A stretch of 64,000 nucleotides of DNA from Gnetum montanum (Eukaryota > Streptophyta > Gnetopsida > Gnetales > Gnetaceae). The notes under the pieces were generated by a model. It worked only from the letters and a program-made list of their open reading frames with translations, was not told where the DNA came from and did no database searches. This document shows, in pieces, positions 23,155-34,799 of the stretch. Positions within the stretch are counted from its first letter, which is position 1, and every line of letters starts with the position of its first letter. Position numbers and translations under genes: made by a program. The DNA is taken from the NCBI GenBank assembly GCA_015680685.1, contig MNCI01035767.1:521919-585918 (forward strand), in the 5' to 3' direction.

Positions 23155-24187
23155 TGTACCGCCCGAAATCGTCGGTCTCCGGCTGGAAGGAAACAGAGAC
23201 CGAGGGATCATAGGACACGCACAGAAGACCCTACCTTCGCCTGAGGGCAAGTTGGAATGAACAAAGGTAGAGTACCTTGGGTGGTCCGCACGCGGATCAG
23301 ACAAGGATTTCCCTGAACATACACCGAAGTGCTATACACTGGGTTATACGTAAATGGCGTAACAAGCGTAAATCAGAGCGTAAACAGCGTAAACGATGCG
23401 AACAGAGCGTAGATGTAAACAAGTGTAAACAGAATACATGTAAGAATTAATGCAAACTATAAACAATTGTGGGAAGAAAATGTAACAATGGCATTACAGA
23501 ATGAAAGTACAATGCNAAAGGGGGGTTGGCAAAAATTCCCAGAGCACACCAGAGAGCAGAGACGCTGAGAACCAGAGCACAAAACCTCTTACGCTGGACA
23601 ACCCTGTANAAGGCTGTATGTTCAGCGTACAGGGTTGTCCAGCGTAAGAGGTTTTGTGCTCTGGTTCTCAGCGTCTCTGCTCTCTGGTGTGCTCTGGGAA
23701 TTTTTGCCAACCCCCCTTTTTTCGTGAAAAATTGGGCTTTTATACAGGGTTTTGACAGTGGACTCAGGTTGGGAGACACGTGGCGCGTTGACCGGGTGCA
23801 AGAGCGTAAAATTTACAAGCATACAATATGTTACATTAGTTGGGCGTAGACTTTAGGCGTATACGCTAGATGTGTTGGGCGTATGTGAACTTGGGCGTAG
23901 ATGTCGTGGATGCTGGCGTATACACTGATGGATGCTGGGTGTATACGTCGGGCGTATATGCNAGATTTGAGCGTGTACGCTGGGAATGTACACTTGGGCA
24001 TATACGCTGAGATTTGAGCATGTACACTGGGAATGTACACTTGGGCGTATATACTGGGACTGGATACTTAGTGAAAATTAAGCATCGGATCTCCGAAATT
24101 GCCAAGTGTGACACCAGATGCAGTTGTGGTCGTCTGTCCTACTTGGTGTTGGACAAGTACTAAGCTCAAAATTTTTATGGTGTTTCA
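23155..24187 (-). repeat. Element 2 3' LTR
   Basis: TGTACCGCCC...GGTGTTTCA. It differs from the 5' LTR mostly by transitions. It has an extra palindrome flanked by single N bases at 23,516 and 23,609 and a duplicated segment beside the N at 23,962. The TATA box on minus (GTATAAAAGCCC) is near 23,733-23,745. Many GCGTATACGC-type motifs occur at 23,830-24,060. Confidence 0.9.
23517..23719. repeat. ~92-bp inverted repeat flanked by N, likely assembly artefact
   Basis: Arms 23,517-23,608 and 23,628-23,719 are near-perfect reverse complements. The 5' LTR has only the right arm, with unrelated sequence at the left-arm position. Single Ns at 23,516 and 23,609 bracket the left arm. A polished or chimeric read join explains this better than biology. 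Confidence 0.75.
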
Positions 24188-25663
24188 TTGGCCCCTCTTT
24201 GTTGATGTTTGGAGGAATCGACCCGAGAAGCATCGACAAAGAAGTGCAAAACACCACAAGCAACTTGATAGAGACTTTGTCCGTTGCCACCTGACTAGAC
24301 GTCATCGCACCGTGTTCAGTAGTACATGGGATTGGGATAATGGAATTTTGTACCTGGTAGGAGAATAGGGATTGTGGGGACTAGTAAATACCCTAGGGAT
24401 TGTGCTTGGTGAAGGGGATGCTCTAGTGTGTATCATGCTGATCCTTGTCCATAGCCATTATTTAGCAGACTTGGAATCTAGACATGTAATGTACATTCTT
24501 TGGCGGAACAAGACTCTTGGGTAGCGTTCAAGAGAACTTGCTGGCAAAACCAAAGCCACGGGAGGATGTTTTACATTCTTTGGAGGAACAAGACCCTTGT
24601 TTAGTTTTTAGGGGAAGCCTATTGGCAAAGAGCCAAAGCTATGCAACTGGATGTTTTTTGATTGTTTTGACATGAGTACTTAGTTTTAAGACAATTGCCT
24701 TCCTGCTTGGGGCTTGTGTGGAAGTGCCAAGTGTCTTTTTTTTGGGAAGAAACTTTGCTTTGATTCCGTACTCATGCACAAGTGCTATGTCATGTGTTGT
24801 GACCGCTTCAAAGTGTTACAGTATGCAACAGCGTGCTCAAAGCTTTGGATGTACTGGGTGTATCAAATGTGTGATTGAGTAAACTGTGTCGGTGCATAGA
24901 TAGAGAGTGTGTCGGGAGATGGGGGTGTACTAGCGAACAGTTTGATTTAGTCTTGCCATGTGTGCTGTGAACATCGTCCCATCTTGCTGCTTATGATGAA
25001 ATGCATTCTTGTGCGAAAACCTCTGGGTGTCATCCTGCAAACATAACTCCAAGGAAACACGAAAACCATGAGTGAATAAGGGAGCTTAGACTTACACAGT
25101 TACAAAGACATTGGAGGTGATTTCAGGCATTGTATACGAGTGGCAACGACGTTGGTGGGATTGTCTGATGGCGAGCAATGTAGTGATTTTGATGAAGTTT
25201 CAATGTGGCGGCGGATTGAGGAACCAGAGATGAACTTGCCAGTTTATAGTCTTGGTGGACTATCATGGGTTAGTTTTATGTCATAACCCGTTGGACATTG
25301 CTCGTTTAGTGTGGTGGCGAACGTTACGTTGCCAGTTTTTAGTCTTAGCAGACCATGAAGAGGTAAACCAGTTTATAGTCTTAGCAGACTCTGGTGAATG
25401 CAATGGTGGCAGTTTACTGTCATGCTGGATGGGTGCTAGCTTATCATCATTGCGAACATAGTGTGGTACCAGTTTATCATCATGATTCCAGGACGATCTA
25501 TGGTACCAGTTTTAAGTCATGATCCAGGACTGTTCTGTGGTATCAGTTTATAGTCGTGATCCAGGACTTTTCTGTGGTATCAGTTTATAGTCGTGATCCA
25601 GGACTTTTCTGTGGTATCAGTTTATAGTCGTGATCTAGGACTTGCACGTACTTGAGCTTGTAC
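24188..25663 (-). other. Element 2 polypurine tract and 3' untranslated region
   Basis: The polypurine tract (minus AACAAAGAGGGGCCAA) is at 24,188-24,203, directly before the 3' LTR. Hairpins of the CTTTGG...CCAAAG type are at 24,498-24,555 and 24,578-24,638. Tandem ~38-45 bp units with CAGTTTATAGTCGTGATCCAGGAC-like sequence fill about 25,235-25,640. No coding sequence is seen. Confidence 0.75.
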
Positions 25664-28600
25664 TCAAATGTAGAATTGTTTTAGGAATAAGTGATTGGTT
25701 AGATTGGTAAGCTCATTCCCTTCCATGTCAGTGAGTTGAAATGCTCCGTTGTCAAATGCTTTAATGACCAAGTAAGGCCCTTCCCAGTTGGCTGAGAATT
25801 TGTCTGAGTGTTCTCGAACTACCTTAAGTATAAGGTCACCTTCTTTGATGGGGTGCTTATGGATGTTGTGCCGATGTCATTGTTGTTGTTGTTTTTGATA
25901 CCATTCGATCTGATCGAGTGCACGTATGTGTTCTTCCTCCACCGAGTCCAGGTCAATGATACGCAGATCATTGTTCTGCCCATCGTCAAGGAGTCTGGAA
26001 AGTGTGATTCTTAAAGATGGTACCTGTAATTCCAGAGGTAAAACAGCTTCTGAACCATAAACAAGACTATATGATGTTTTACCTGTTGAAGTTCGATGTG
26101 TAGTACGGTATGCCCACAATGCGTATATCAATTGCTCATGCCATCTTCTCTTGCTTTGGGTGAGCATATTTTTGAGTATTGTAATAATTGTTTTGTTCGT
26201 CACCTCTGCTTGCCCATTGCTCTGAGGATAGTAAGGGGATGAAAACGAGTGTTTGATCCCTAGACTTTCACAAAAGGTTTTGGTCTCGGCACTGCTAAAT
26301 TGTGGCCTATTTTCAATGATGATTGTCATGGGAATGCCAAAGCGGGTTACAATGTTTTTGAGGATGAAATTGCATACATGTTTAGATGTAGTTTTTTGAA
26401 CAAGAGCAGCTTCTACCCACTTCGTAAAGTATTCGGTTGCGGTTATGATGAAACTATGCCCTGCAAAAGATGAGGGTGTTATCGGGCCAATAAGGTCCAA
26501 TCCCCACTTTTGAAAGGACCATGTGATTTGCACTGTATGCAACTCATTTGGTGGGACATGTATTAGATTGCTATGTTTTTGACAAGTACTACATGTTTTG
26601 ACTTTGGAGAGACAGTCGTATTCCATGTGTGGCCAATAGTAGCCTAAGCGTCTTATCTTTGTTGCCATGGCTTTTGGCGCTATGTGTCCTCTGCATAGTC
26701 CATCGTGTACTTGTTCGACAATGGTTTGGGCATCGGTACTATTGATGCATGTTAGCAATATGCCTTCATAGGATTTATGACATAATGTGTCCCCTACCAG
26801 GGTATACTGCTTAGAACATTTCCGTATTGCATCCTTTTGTGCATTTGTTAGATGTCGTGGTGTTTCGTTGCGTAGAAGGTATTCTTTTATGTCATCATAC
26901 CATTCTATGATGCGTGTTGTACTAACAAATGTGACCGGCAGCGTGTCAAGAGTATCGGTTATTGGTTCAGTGCAATTGGTTATGGAGCTTGGCAACGTGT
27001 GGAACATGTCTGGTGATATGTTTAATGCTAATGTGGCTAACGCGTCCGCGATGGTGTTATCATTTCTAGAGATGTGTTGCACATCGATGTTTTCAAATTG
27101 CCTCATTAGGTGTTTTTCCAAGTCGCAGTATGGTTGTAAATGTTGGGCTTTACATGTATAGATGTCTGTGACCTGGTTTGTGACCAGTTGCTAGTCTCCT
27201 CTGACCACAAGCCGTGTGATGTCTAAAGCCAATGCTGTCGCGAGACCTCTAAGGAGACCTTCGTACTCTGCTATGTTGTTTGTACAATGAAAGTTGAAAT
27301 GATAAGCAAAGGGTCGGATTTCCTTGGAGGGATAGGTGATGACAATGGCTGCACTTCCCCCTTGAGAGGTGGATGCTCCATCAAAGTTTAGAATGACATC
27401 GTAGTCGTTGGGCACTATGTCTATTGTGCTTATATTCTCATCCGGGAACTCTGGCTCTATTATCGCTTGATCGTGCGTTGGTGACGTTGCCATTTGACTT
27501 ACTATGGCTTGACCTTTAACTGATGATTGCGCTATGTAGTGCAGGTCAAATTCAGCTATCATGGCTTTCCAGCGGGCTATTCGACTTGTTTCATAAATGT
27601 TTCCTGTGACGGCCCTAAGCACATTATCCTTGCAAATTATGTTAACTTGGTTATGGAAGAGGTAATGTCGCCATTTTCTCAAAGAAAAGACCAAAGCTAA
27701 ATAGGACCTCTCCACGTCATTATACTTTTTCTCGTGGGAAACTAATGCATGGCTTAAGTAATATACAGGGACTTCGGTTCCATCATCTTGTTTTTGGCAA
27801 AGCATAGCCTCGATCGACGAATCCGAAGTAGCAAGGTAGATGTAAAACGGTTTATTGTTTTGAGGTGGATAAACCATGGGTAATCGGGCAAGTTCTGTTT
27901 TAATGTCATCAAATGCTTCTTGACACTGTGGAGTCCATTCAAAACAGACGTTCTTGCGTAACAGGTGGTTCATAGGTTTTAGTTTGTCTGTTAATTTTTC
28001 TATGAAGCGCCTGATAAACTGTAATCTACCTTGTAGACCTCAAAGTTTGGTAAGGTTGCCTGGTGATTTTAGGATTGTTATGGCCTTAACCTTATCGAGG
28101 TCTACTCGTATCCCTACTTCTGAGGCTATGAATCCAAGAATTTTGCCTGTCTTGATGTCGAAGACACATTTTTTTGGGTTGAGTCTCAATTCATACTTTA
28201 AACAATGTTTTAATACTAGGTCAAGGTCTCGTTTATGTTGTTCTGATGTTTTTGACTTGACCACAATGTCATCTACATAGTCGTTGAGTGAGTGTAACAT
28301 GTAATTGCTAAAGATGAATGTCATTGCTCTTTGATATGTGGCCCTAGCATTTTTGAGACCAAAGGGCATCATTGTGTAACAAAAGGTTCCCCATGGTGTC
28401 ATAAAGGTTGTCCGAAGCTGATGCTCTGGGTTAATGCATATTTGATTGTATCCCGAGAAGCTGTCCATAAAAGATAATAGTGAGTGCCCAGCTATCGAGT
28501 CAACAAGTTGATCGATGTTGGGTAGGGAAAAATCATCGTTTATGGTTGCGACATTGAGATCCCAGAAGTTAATACATAAACGAATACTTTCGTTCTTCTT

Positions 28601-29140
28601 TGGGACGATGACCATGTTGGATACCCACTTAGCGTAATCAACAGCCCGAATGAAACCAGCCTGATAAAGCTTGGTGATCTCATTACGAACTGCCAATGCC
28701 ACTTCAGGTTTAACCTTTCGTGCCTTTTGTTTTACCGGTCTCAATTTTGGGTCGAGGATAATGTTGTGCTGGACAATTCGAGGATCTAGTCCAGGCATGT
28801 CCATATAAGACCAAGTGAATGCTTTCATATTTTCTCTAAGCACGTCTTCAATGTTTTTGGCTAGTTGCGGCTTTAGTAATGTGCTTAATTTCAGTATTTT
28901 AATTTCCCCATCGGGCATGGTTATTGGGGTTTCATTCAACGGGTCTTTGGTGATATTTTCGACTTCTATGTCGAGGGATTTTGTCATACCCTTGTAGTTG
29001 TCTGTTGTTTGCTGTGTTGAGGCTATGACTACATCATCCGTTGACGAACTTAAGTGGATGAGGTTTATGTTAATGTCCCTTGCAACTTTGCCGTATGGTC
29101 CATCAATAATTAACGGTTCGGTTAAGTGTTGGCAATCCAT
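25664..29140 (-). pseudogene. pol: Element 2 polymerase: RT, RNase H, archaeal-type RNase H, integrase
   Basis: Start taken at the ATG at 29,140 (MDCQHL), shared with element 3 and just downstream of a splice-acceptor-like CTCTCTGTTTATTGGCAG; the frame is open a further 41 codons upstream. Order: reverse transcriptase with YVDDIVV, gypsy RNase H (FYIYLATSDSS), second archaeal-type RNase H (LNFDGAST), integrase zinc finger (H-H-C-C) and DDE core. The second catalytic Asp of integrase is changed (IENRPQF instead of TDNGPQF). The frame stays constant, with in-frame stops at 28,037-28,039, 27,188-27,190 and 25,874-25,876. The third is shared with element 3. The product would copy element RNA in cytoplasmic particles and insert the DNA in the nucleus, but this copy is dead. 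Confidence 0.9.
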
Positions 29141-29151
29141 CAGGCTTGCTC

Positions 29152-29172
29152 CTGCCAATAAACAGAGAGCTA
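29152..29172 (-). promoter_or_regulatory. Possible 3' splice site before element 2 polymerase
   Basis: A minus-strand pyrimidine-rich CTCTCTGTTTATTGGCAG is followed by GAGCAAGC and, within 15 nt, the ATG of the polymerase. The same arrangement is conserved in element 3. Ogre elements are known to splice out an intron between protease and reverse transcriptase. Confidence 0.45.
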
Positions 29173-29264
29173 AATGAGCTAATGGGTAACGTTTTACGTT
29201 CTTTGGTAATTTTAGATTATGTGTACATGCATGATGGTGGATTATCATCACACTGGGATGCATG

Positions 29265-29365
29265 GCAGTTTAAGGCCATACTGGGCCATGGGTAGCAGTT
29301 TAACGCCTTACCGGGCCAAAAGTAATCCGCAAGTGGCAGTTTAAGGCCATATCGGGCTGTATGTG
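29265..29365. repeat. AGTTTAAGGCC repeats upstream of element 2 polymerase
   Basis: Four units of the type GGCAGTTTAAGGCCATACTGGGCC spaced about 30 bp apart. The same unit occurs at gene boundaries in all elements here (18,600; 34,530; 47,090; 52,530; 63,490). Confidence 0.75.
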
Positions 29366-29547
29366 GCAGTTTATGCTGGAATGTTCGGCATAAACGTCCG
29401 GAATGGGGTTCACAGGGGAACCGGGATGTAGTAATTTCTATTTTTTCTTACTTTTAAGCGAATTTTTGGCAAAAAATGAGTAAAAAGGCAAAAAGTAGCA
29501 AACTGGGAGGCGGCGGTGTAAGCGGCGGCATCAGCAACAGCGGAGCA

Positions 29548-29557
29548 CTATAAAAAG
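29548..29557 (+). promoter_or_regulatory. TATA box of element 2 antisense gene
   Basis: GGAGCACTATAAAAAG on plus, about 195 bp before the antisense ATG. Element 3 has GGAGCACTATATAAAG at the equivalent antisense position, so the box and its upstream GGAGCAC are conserved. GCGGCG-rich sequence with AGCGGCG units precedes it in both. Confidence 0.65.
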
Positions 29558-29579
29558 GGGGGGGGGAAAGCTTCATTTG

Positions 29580-30560
29580 TTACATTGCATTCTGAGCATA
29601 AGCAACTGAGCGAGCGTAAGCGTAAACCTAAACCCCAGCGCAGACGCCATTAATCAAACCCCAGCATAGATGCCGAGCGTAGAAGGTCGAGCGTAGGCGT
29701 ATAGAGGTTCAACCCTTAGCATAAGCTATCAATCCTAGCATAGACATCAAGATGGGCAAAGGCAAGTAGGTGGAAGGGCAGGGGAGGAAGAGTCCTGACT
29801 TAACCTTCGTAGATGAGAGCGAAGCCATGCTGCAGTGCCTGCCCTAGCTAAGGATTCTGTCGTGGCCTGGATCATCACACAGGTAGGCTCTGATCCTGTT
29901 TCTGTTAGTTCTTTTTGCTTGTGTGTGATTTGTAGCGTAGACAGTCTCGTAGAGGGTTTCAGCGTATACGCCAAGTGTAAAGTTTAGCGTAGTGACGTCG
30001 GCGTATACGCCAAGCGTAAATTGACAGCGTAAATTTGGGTTAGCGTAGACTGTCATAGCGTAATATGTTTTCAGTGCATAGCGTAATCACTTTTTCTTGC
30101 ACAAAGCATAGACAATTGTATCAGCGTATATGCTGAAGGCTGTACGGCATAGTAAGTTTTCTATGCCCGAAGTTCTGTTTTGCCAACGTAGACGATCTAC
30201 GCTGTGATAGTCGTATATGCTGAGGGTTTCTTCAGCGTATACGCTGAGCATACATAGTTGTCCTTTCAAGTATGATACAACGTAGACTTGTTTTTCATGT
30301 TTCTGGCATAAACTGTTTGTTTAGTGTCTAGCGTAGACTATTTACGCTGGCCACTTCTGTGGTGTATACGCTGAGGGTTTCTTCAGTGTATACACTGAGT
30401 GTAAGATGTTCGGGCGATAGCTTAAACAGTTGGTTGTTAGCGTATACGCTAGGTCAGGCAACGTATACGTCAGGTGTAAACAAATTTTGGCAGCGTCTAT
30501 GCTAGGTTTAGCAGCGTATACGTTGAGCGTAAACAGTTAGAAAATTTTTCTAAGTGTTAG
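29580..30560. repeat. AGCGTA / GCGTATACGC motif array over antisense 5' UTR and intron 1 (element 2)
   Basis: Dozens of copies of GCGTATACGC, AGCGTAAAC, AGCGTAGAC and decayed forms (GTGTATACACTG, GCATATACGC). The core is a self-complementary 10-12 mer. The array covers the presumed antisense leader and its first intron but not the exons. Confidence 0.8.
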
Positions 30561-33500
30561 TCTACGATGTGAACCTTTGCTTTTCGCGTTGTTTTGATGC
30601 ATGGCTGACTTTACGTTGGTACTCTGGTTGTTTGCAGGGACACCAAGCCTTTTCTCCTTGTGGTTGAGCTTGTTGGGGTGCTGACATGGTTTGGCCCCAT
30701 GGAGGCGGATGAGCCTACCCCGGACCTAACTATGGACCACAATGGGGTTTGGTTCAGAGAAGATACGTCTGAATTCCTATCCTTCATATTGGACAATTTT
30801 GAAGTAGTTATCTGGTCACACCTGAATGAACTGGTGGCGCGGAGCATAGTTGAGGCAATGCTGCCAAGAGTCGCGGAGGGTGTCGTTGTCTTCATGGAAG
30901 ACATCAATGAGGGGCAGCTTACGAATGAGGATGGTTCTTCCCGCGGGCCCAGGTCCACACGCCCATTAGCGCACGTATAGGCCTAATTACCACGAGGGCT
31001 GGACTACCTTGACAACACCCTATTTTTAGCCATGCGTGCATACACGCTATTCCAGAACCCTCCTGACACAGTATACCAAGTGGGCAGGTAAGACCGTTCA
31101 AGTTTATTGCTTCTTTTCGCCGTTTGGCATTTTTCTTTAGTTTTGACATCTGTTCGTTTGTAGGCCTAAAGTTAATGCAGAAGGAATATGTGTCGAGGAT
31201 GATGGGCTTGCCTTAACTCGTACTGCTCTAGAGGCCTTCATGGTAGGTCCCACCCTTCGTAAAGTTGTATTAGGTCTAATGAAGGGGGACATCGTCTATT
31301 TTCACCAACGATTCTCTAGAGCATTGGCAATGTGCCAAGCTCGTGGATGGCTAGATAAAGATTGGTCGGATTGGGGGCCAGTTTTCCCTCATGACTCTGG
31401 TTCAGGCAACACATCCAAGTCCACCACTGGCGGTAAATGACAACCCTTATTGGCTGTGTTAACGTGTTTTAAATGTCAAGAGTTATACTGATACGACAAT
31501 CTCAAATTGCACTTGCAGTTGATGTACCTCCTGGCGGGGACCCTATCACAACCGGGCGAACTGAGACAACCCTGTCAATGAAGTTCGAGGAGGTGACTAA
31601 GGGTCAAAAATAGTTACGCAACCATGCCCCACCATCTATTGTTTGTTGCTTAGAGAATGCCGACCTTATGGAGCTCTTCATGACCCCAAGTCCTGATGTA
31701 TCAATAGGGGAAATGATTGGGATCATGGATTCTTTTAATGAGCCTATCTCCTACTACAGCACCCGTGTCAAGGGTGTTAAGGTAGTCTTCCATCTTTCGC
31801 TAGAATTCTTTTCAAACTTATTTGGGGTACCAGCAAATGGCATAAGTGTAGTTTTAGACGGGGCTCATAAAGAGCTCCAAATGGTGCGTGAGTTGAAGGA
31901 CTGGCTAGGCCTGGCCAAGGGTGCCAAGGGGTTCCCGATGTAGGGGAAAGTAAAGGTTGAGGAGGTAAATGAACTATACCCCCTATTTAGATCTTGGGTG
32001 TTCCCCAAAACCCTTTCTCAGGTACGGAGTCTTGGGGTTGAGGCTACATGCTTCATGCGAATTATCCTGGAAACTGGCATGCGCTATAACTGGGCTAAAT
32101 TTTTGTTGTCTGGCTTGCACAAGGAGATAGTGCGATTACGCTCGAATGTTGAGGTGCAATCCCACTTCACCTTTGCTTTCTTTGCCGATTACCTTCATCG
32201 CTTCACCGAGTTTCTGGTAGTCCACTCGGACAACAAGTTTGTTCTACGGGATCAGGGTCAAATATCCCGCCCATGGATCAACCACCTGTTCGAAACAGCC
32301 AAGTCCCAAGATGCTCCTAAGGGCATTAACGAGTCCGTGTCTATTACGACTGGGGGATCATCGGGCACTTCCATTCATACTCGCGATAGCCTGAGGTTAG
32401 AGCCAGATAATGTGCCCCTCACTGCAAGAAGAGCTGAGCGGGTTATCAAAGAAACCGTGGGCCAGCCCAAATCGAAGCTGAAAAGACATGAACATCCAAT
32501 TGGGGAAGTTTCAAATGTGAGCGAGCCACGAGTGAAGCGCATAAGATTCAAGATGCCCAGTATGTAGACTTTGCCAGCTTATTGTTTCATTGTTTTCGTT
32601 TTGTTCATAATTTTTTCTTCAATCGCTTACATGTCACTGATGTCTTTGGCTTAATTTGAGAAGTGAGGAAGCAGGCATTAGAAACCATTACTGAGGAGGA
32701 GGAGACCAACACGGAGTGGAATAATGAAGAGGAAAATGTGGAAAAGGATCAGGGAGGAGGAACGGAGGAGTTAAAGGGAGACACCACAAAGAATGAGCCA
32801 TTGGATGATCAGGGTGGTGTTGAACAAATGTTCCACAGCTTTCTTCAGGGAGATCTGGACTTAGGGGATCCCCCAGAAGGTGACAAGGAGCACGGTATGT
32901 TTTCTTTTTTATCTTACTTCATCTTGCCATGTTAGTTATCATTGCTACAGTATTTTATTTTCATGTTTTTATTTTTCCAAGATGAAGGTAGCGAAACCAG
33001 GATGGTGCACTTGGACGTATCTATGAAGAAGGTTCCCCCTGAGAGGACCGCAGATGTTAGTTCATTGCGCACCCGTGATCCATTTACTTGGACGGAAATG
33101 CCAAGTAAGATGGATTTTGTTGCTGGGATTGCAGAAGAAGTTGTCGAATGAATTCAGGAGGTCAACCCTGAAATAGGTACAACATTTTCAAATGGTTTGT
33201 TTTTTTAGAGTGTCACAACCTGTTTCTGTTGTCTTAAAGTTTGATCTTTTCGTACACATAGATGCCAAGTTGAGGTGGGATCCTTCCGAGGTAATTAGCA
33301 TCGACAGTTTGCCTACACTACCCCCAGAAGCGAAACAGGTACCAAGGTCGGTTTACAATGAGGTGGTGGAAAGCCTTGTCCATAACGCCAAGTCGGTGTG
33401 GACTTGTAGGCGATACATCGAACAACTATGGTTGCAGATCAAGATGAAGGAGAAGGAAGTCTCCGAGTTATTAGTCGAACGTGACGACCTCAAAGCTCGT

Positions 33501-34246
33501 TATGAATTCACTTCGGCCTGATTAGCAAGTGATAGTTCTTGGCGAATGTCCGAGATTACGTACAATAGATATTAGAACTTGTTAAATCTCCATGCGTCAC
33601 TAACTCGAAGGTTCGCGGAATGTAAAGCCCATATAGACCTATTGAATCTGAAGTGCCAGGATTGGAAGGCATTTGCCTCCAAGGTGCGTAAGTGGGGCCA
33701 AGATGAGAAGAATCATAAGCACCACTATAAGAAATCATTGAAAGAAGTTTCTATAGAGAAACGACAACTTGAGATGTTCGTAGAGGATTTGGGCTTACGT
33801 TTTGCATTCGATACTTTTGCGGAGAACACCATAGTTGAGATGGAATCTCCTAAGAGGGTTATTACCACTGCTTCCGGGGAAGTTACTGTGGGTGAATTTT
33901 CTTTGAAACGTCTTGTCTGGTCGACTGTTGACAAGGGAAAGGCCTTGGCGGACGTTGACCTAGGCCTTGGTGAGATAGATTGGGCTAGTGTTTCAGAGGA
34001 GGAAATCCTTCGTCGATTGGAGTTTGGTTTGGGGGGATCTCCTATGGTAAGTATTTTGTCATTATGAAATTGGTTTGCTAAAGAATGTTTGAAATTTTGA
34101 CCCTCTCTTGTTCTTATATTGGTTGTCTCATTTTGTATTTTCAGGATGAAGGCGGTGATGATGCCCAAGAAGCTGGCCTTAGTGGAGCAGGGGCCCCTAA
34201 CGCTGGTGGATCTAAAGGGGACGATCCTCCCATCCCAGATGCTTAG
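29752..34246 (+). pseudogene. Element 2 antisense eight-exon gene (FCP1-like, plant transposon-type and coiled-coil regions)
   Basis: Exons by GT-AG sites: 29,752-29,882; 30,638-31,087; 31,164-31,432; 31,519-32,559; 32,664-32,894; 32,982-33,176; 33,262-34,046; 34,145-34,246 (3,204 nt, 1,068 codons with stop). Exon lengths equal those of element 3 except exon 3 (+6 nt). Residues ~45-195 resemble FCP1/NIF HAD phosphatases: LLVVELVGVL where LLVLDLxGVL is usual, EFLSFILDNFEVVIWSHL, and DNTLFL...TLFQNPP for the N-terminal side of motif IV. The catalytic aspartates are absent. Residues ~284-630 (exon 4) resemble plant putative transposon proteins (VKVVFHLSLEFFSNLFGV). Exons 5-6 are acidic; exon 7 is coiled coil. 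In-frame stops: 29,767, 29,845, 30,978, 30,984, 31,611, 31,941, 33,148, 33,519, 33,573. No frameshift. Function unknown. Confidence 0.75.
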
Positions 34247-34799
34247 TTAGTTTTTTAGTTTTTCCTTTGGAAATATGCTAACTCAAATTGATACAGGAAT
34301 TGTAACTTGAAAATTTTGAGATGGACGAAAACAGTTGACACTTATAATTGTACAACATTACATGTATAAAATGTTTTTGTTAATTTTGAGCTTGATTGTG
34401 CATGCGACACGATAATGTAAAATATTTTGGTTATATATATATATATATATATTTGTTTTAAGTGTAATGTGCATATGTAATTATAAATCGTAATGGTAAA
34501 TGAAAGAGGAAAACAAGGTGCAAGTGTGTGATCTAGTTTAAGGCCATTGCGGGCCACATGCCTAGTTTAAGGCTATTTCGGGCCCCAGTTGTAAACAAGT
34601 AACATTTCGGATAACGTGGGTGGGTTTCTTGGTTGACTGACCATTTCTGATCGTGGCTAGTTTTAAGTCATTGCAGACATGATAGTTTAACGTCATTCCA
34701 AACAGGGAGTGTAGTTTAATATTTTTTTTATTTGTTGTAGTTTAACGTCATTTCGGACGAGTTGTAGTTTAACGTCGTTTTGGACATGTTGTGATGGTA
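34247..34799. repeat. Convergent intergenic region with AGTTTAA-type repeats and TA microsatellite (element 2)
   Basis: The antisense gene (from left) and gag-protease (from right) end here facing each other. A (TA) run lies at about 34,433-34,452. From 34,530 to 34,790 there are about seven AGTTTAA(G/C)G(G/T)C units with GG(G/A)C partners. These could form short stems or serve as 3' end signals for both transcripts. Confidence 0.65.

Noticed and set aside
31636-31943. Reading the antisense exon 4 region as an independent host gene
   Set aside because: The same multi-exon unit occurs at the same place inside two separate elements and, decayed, in a third, so it belongs to the transposon family.
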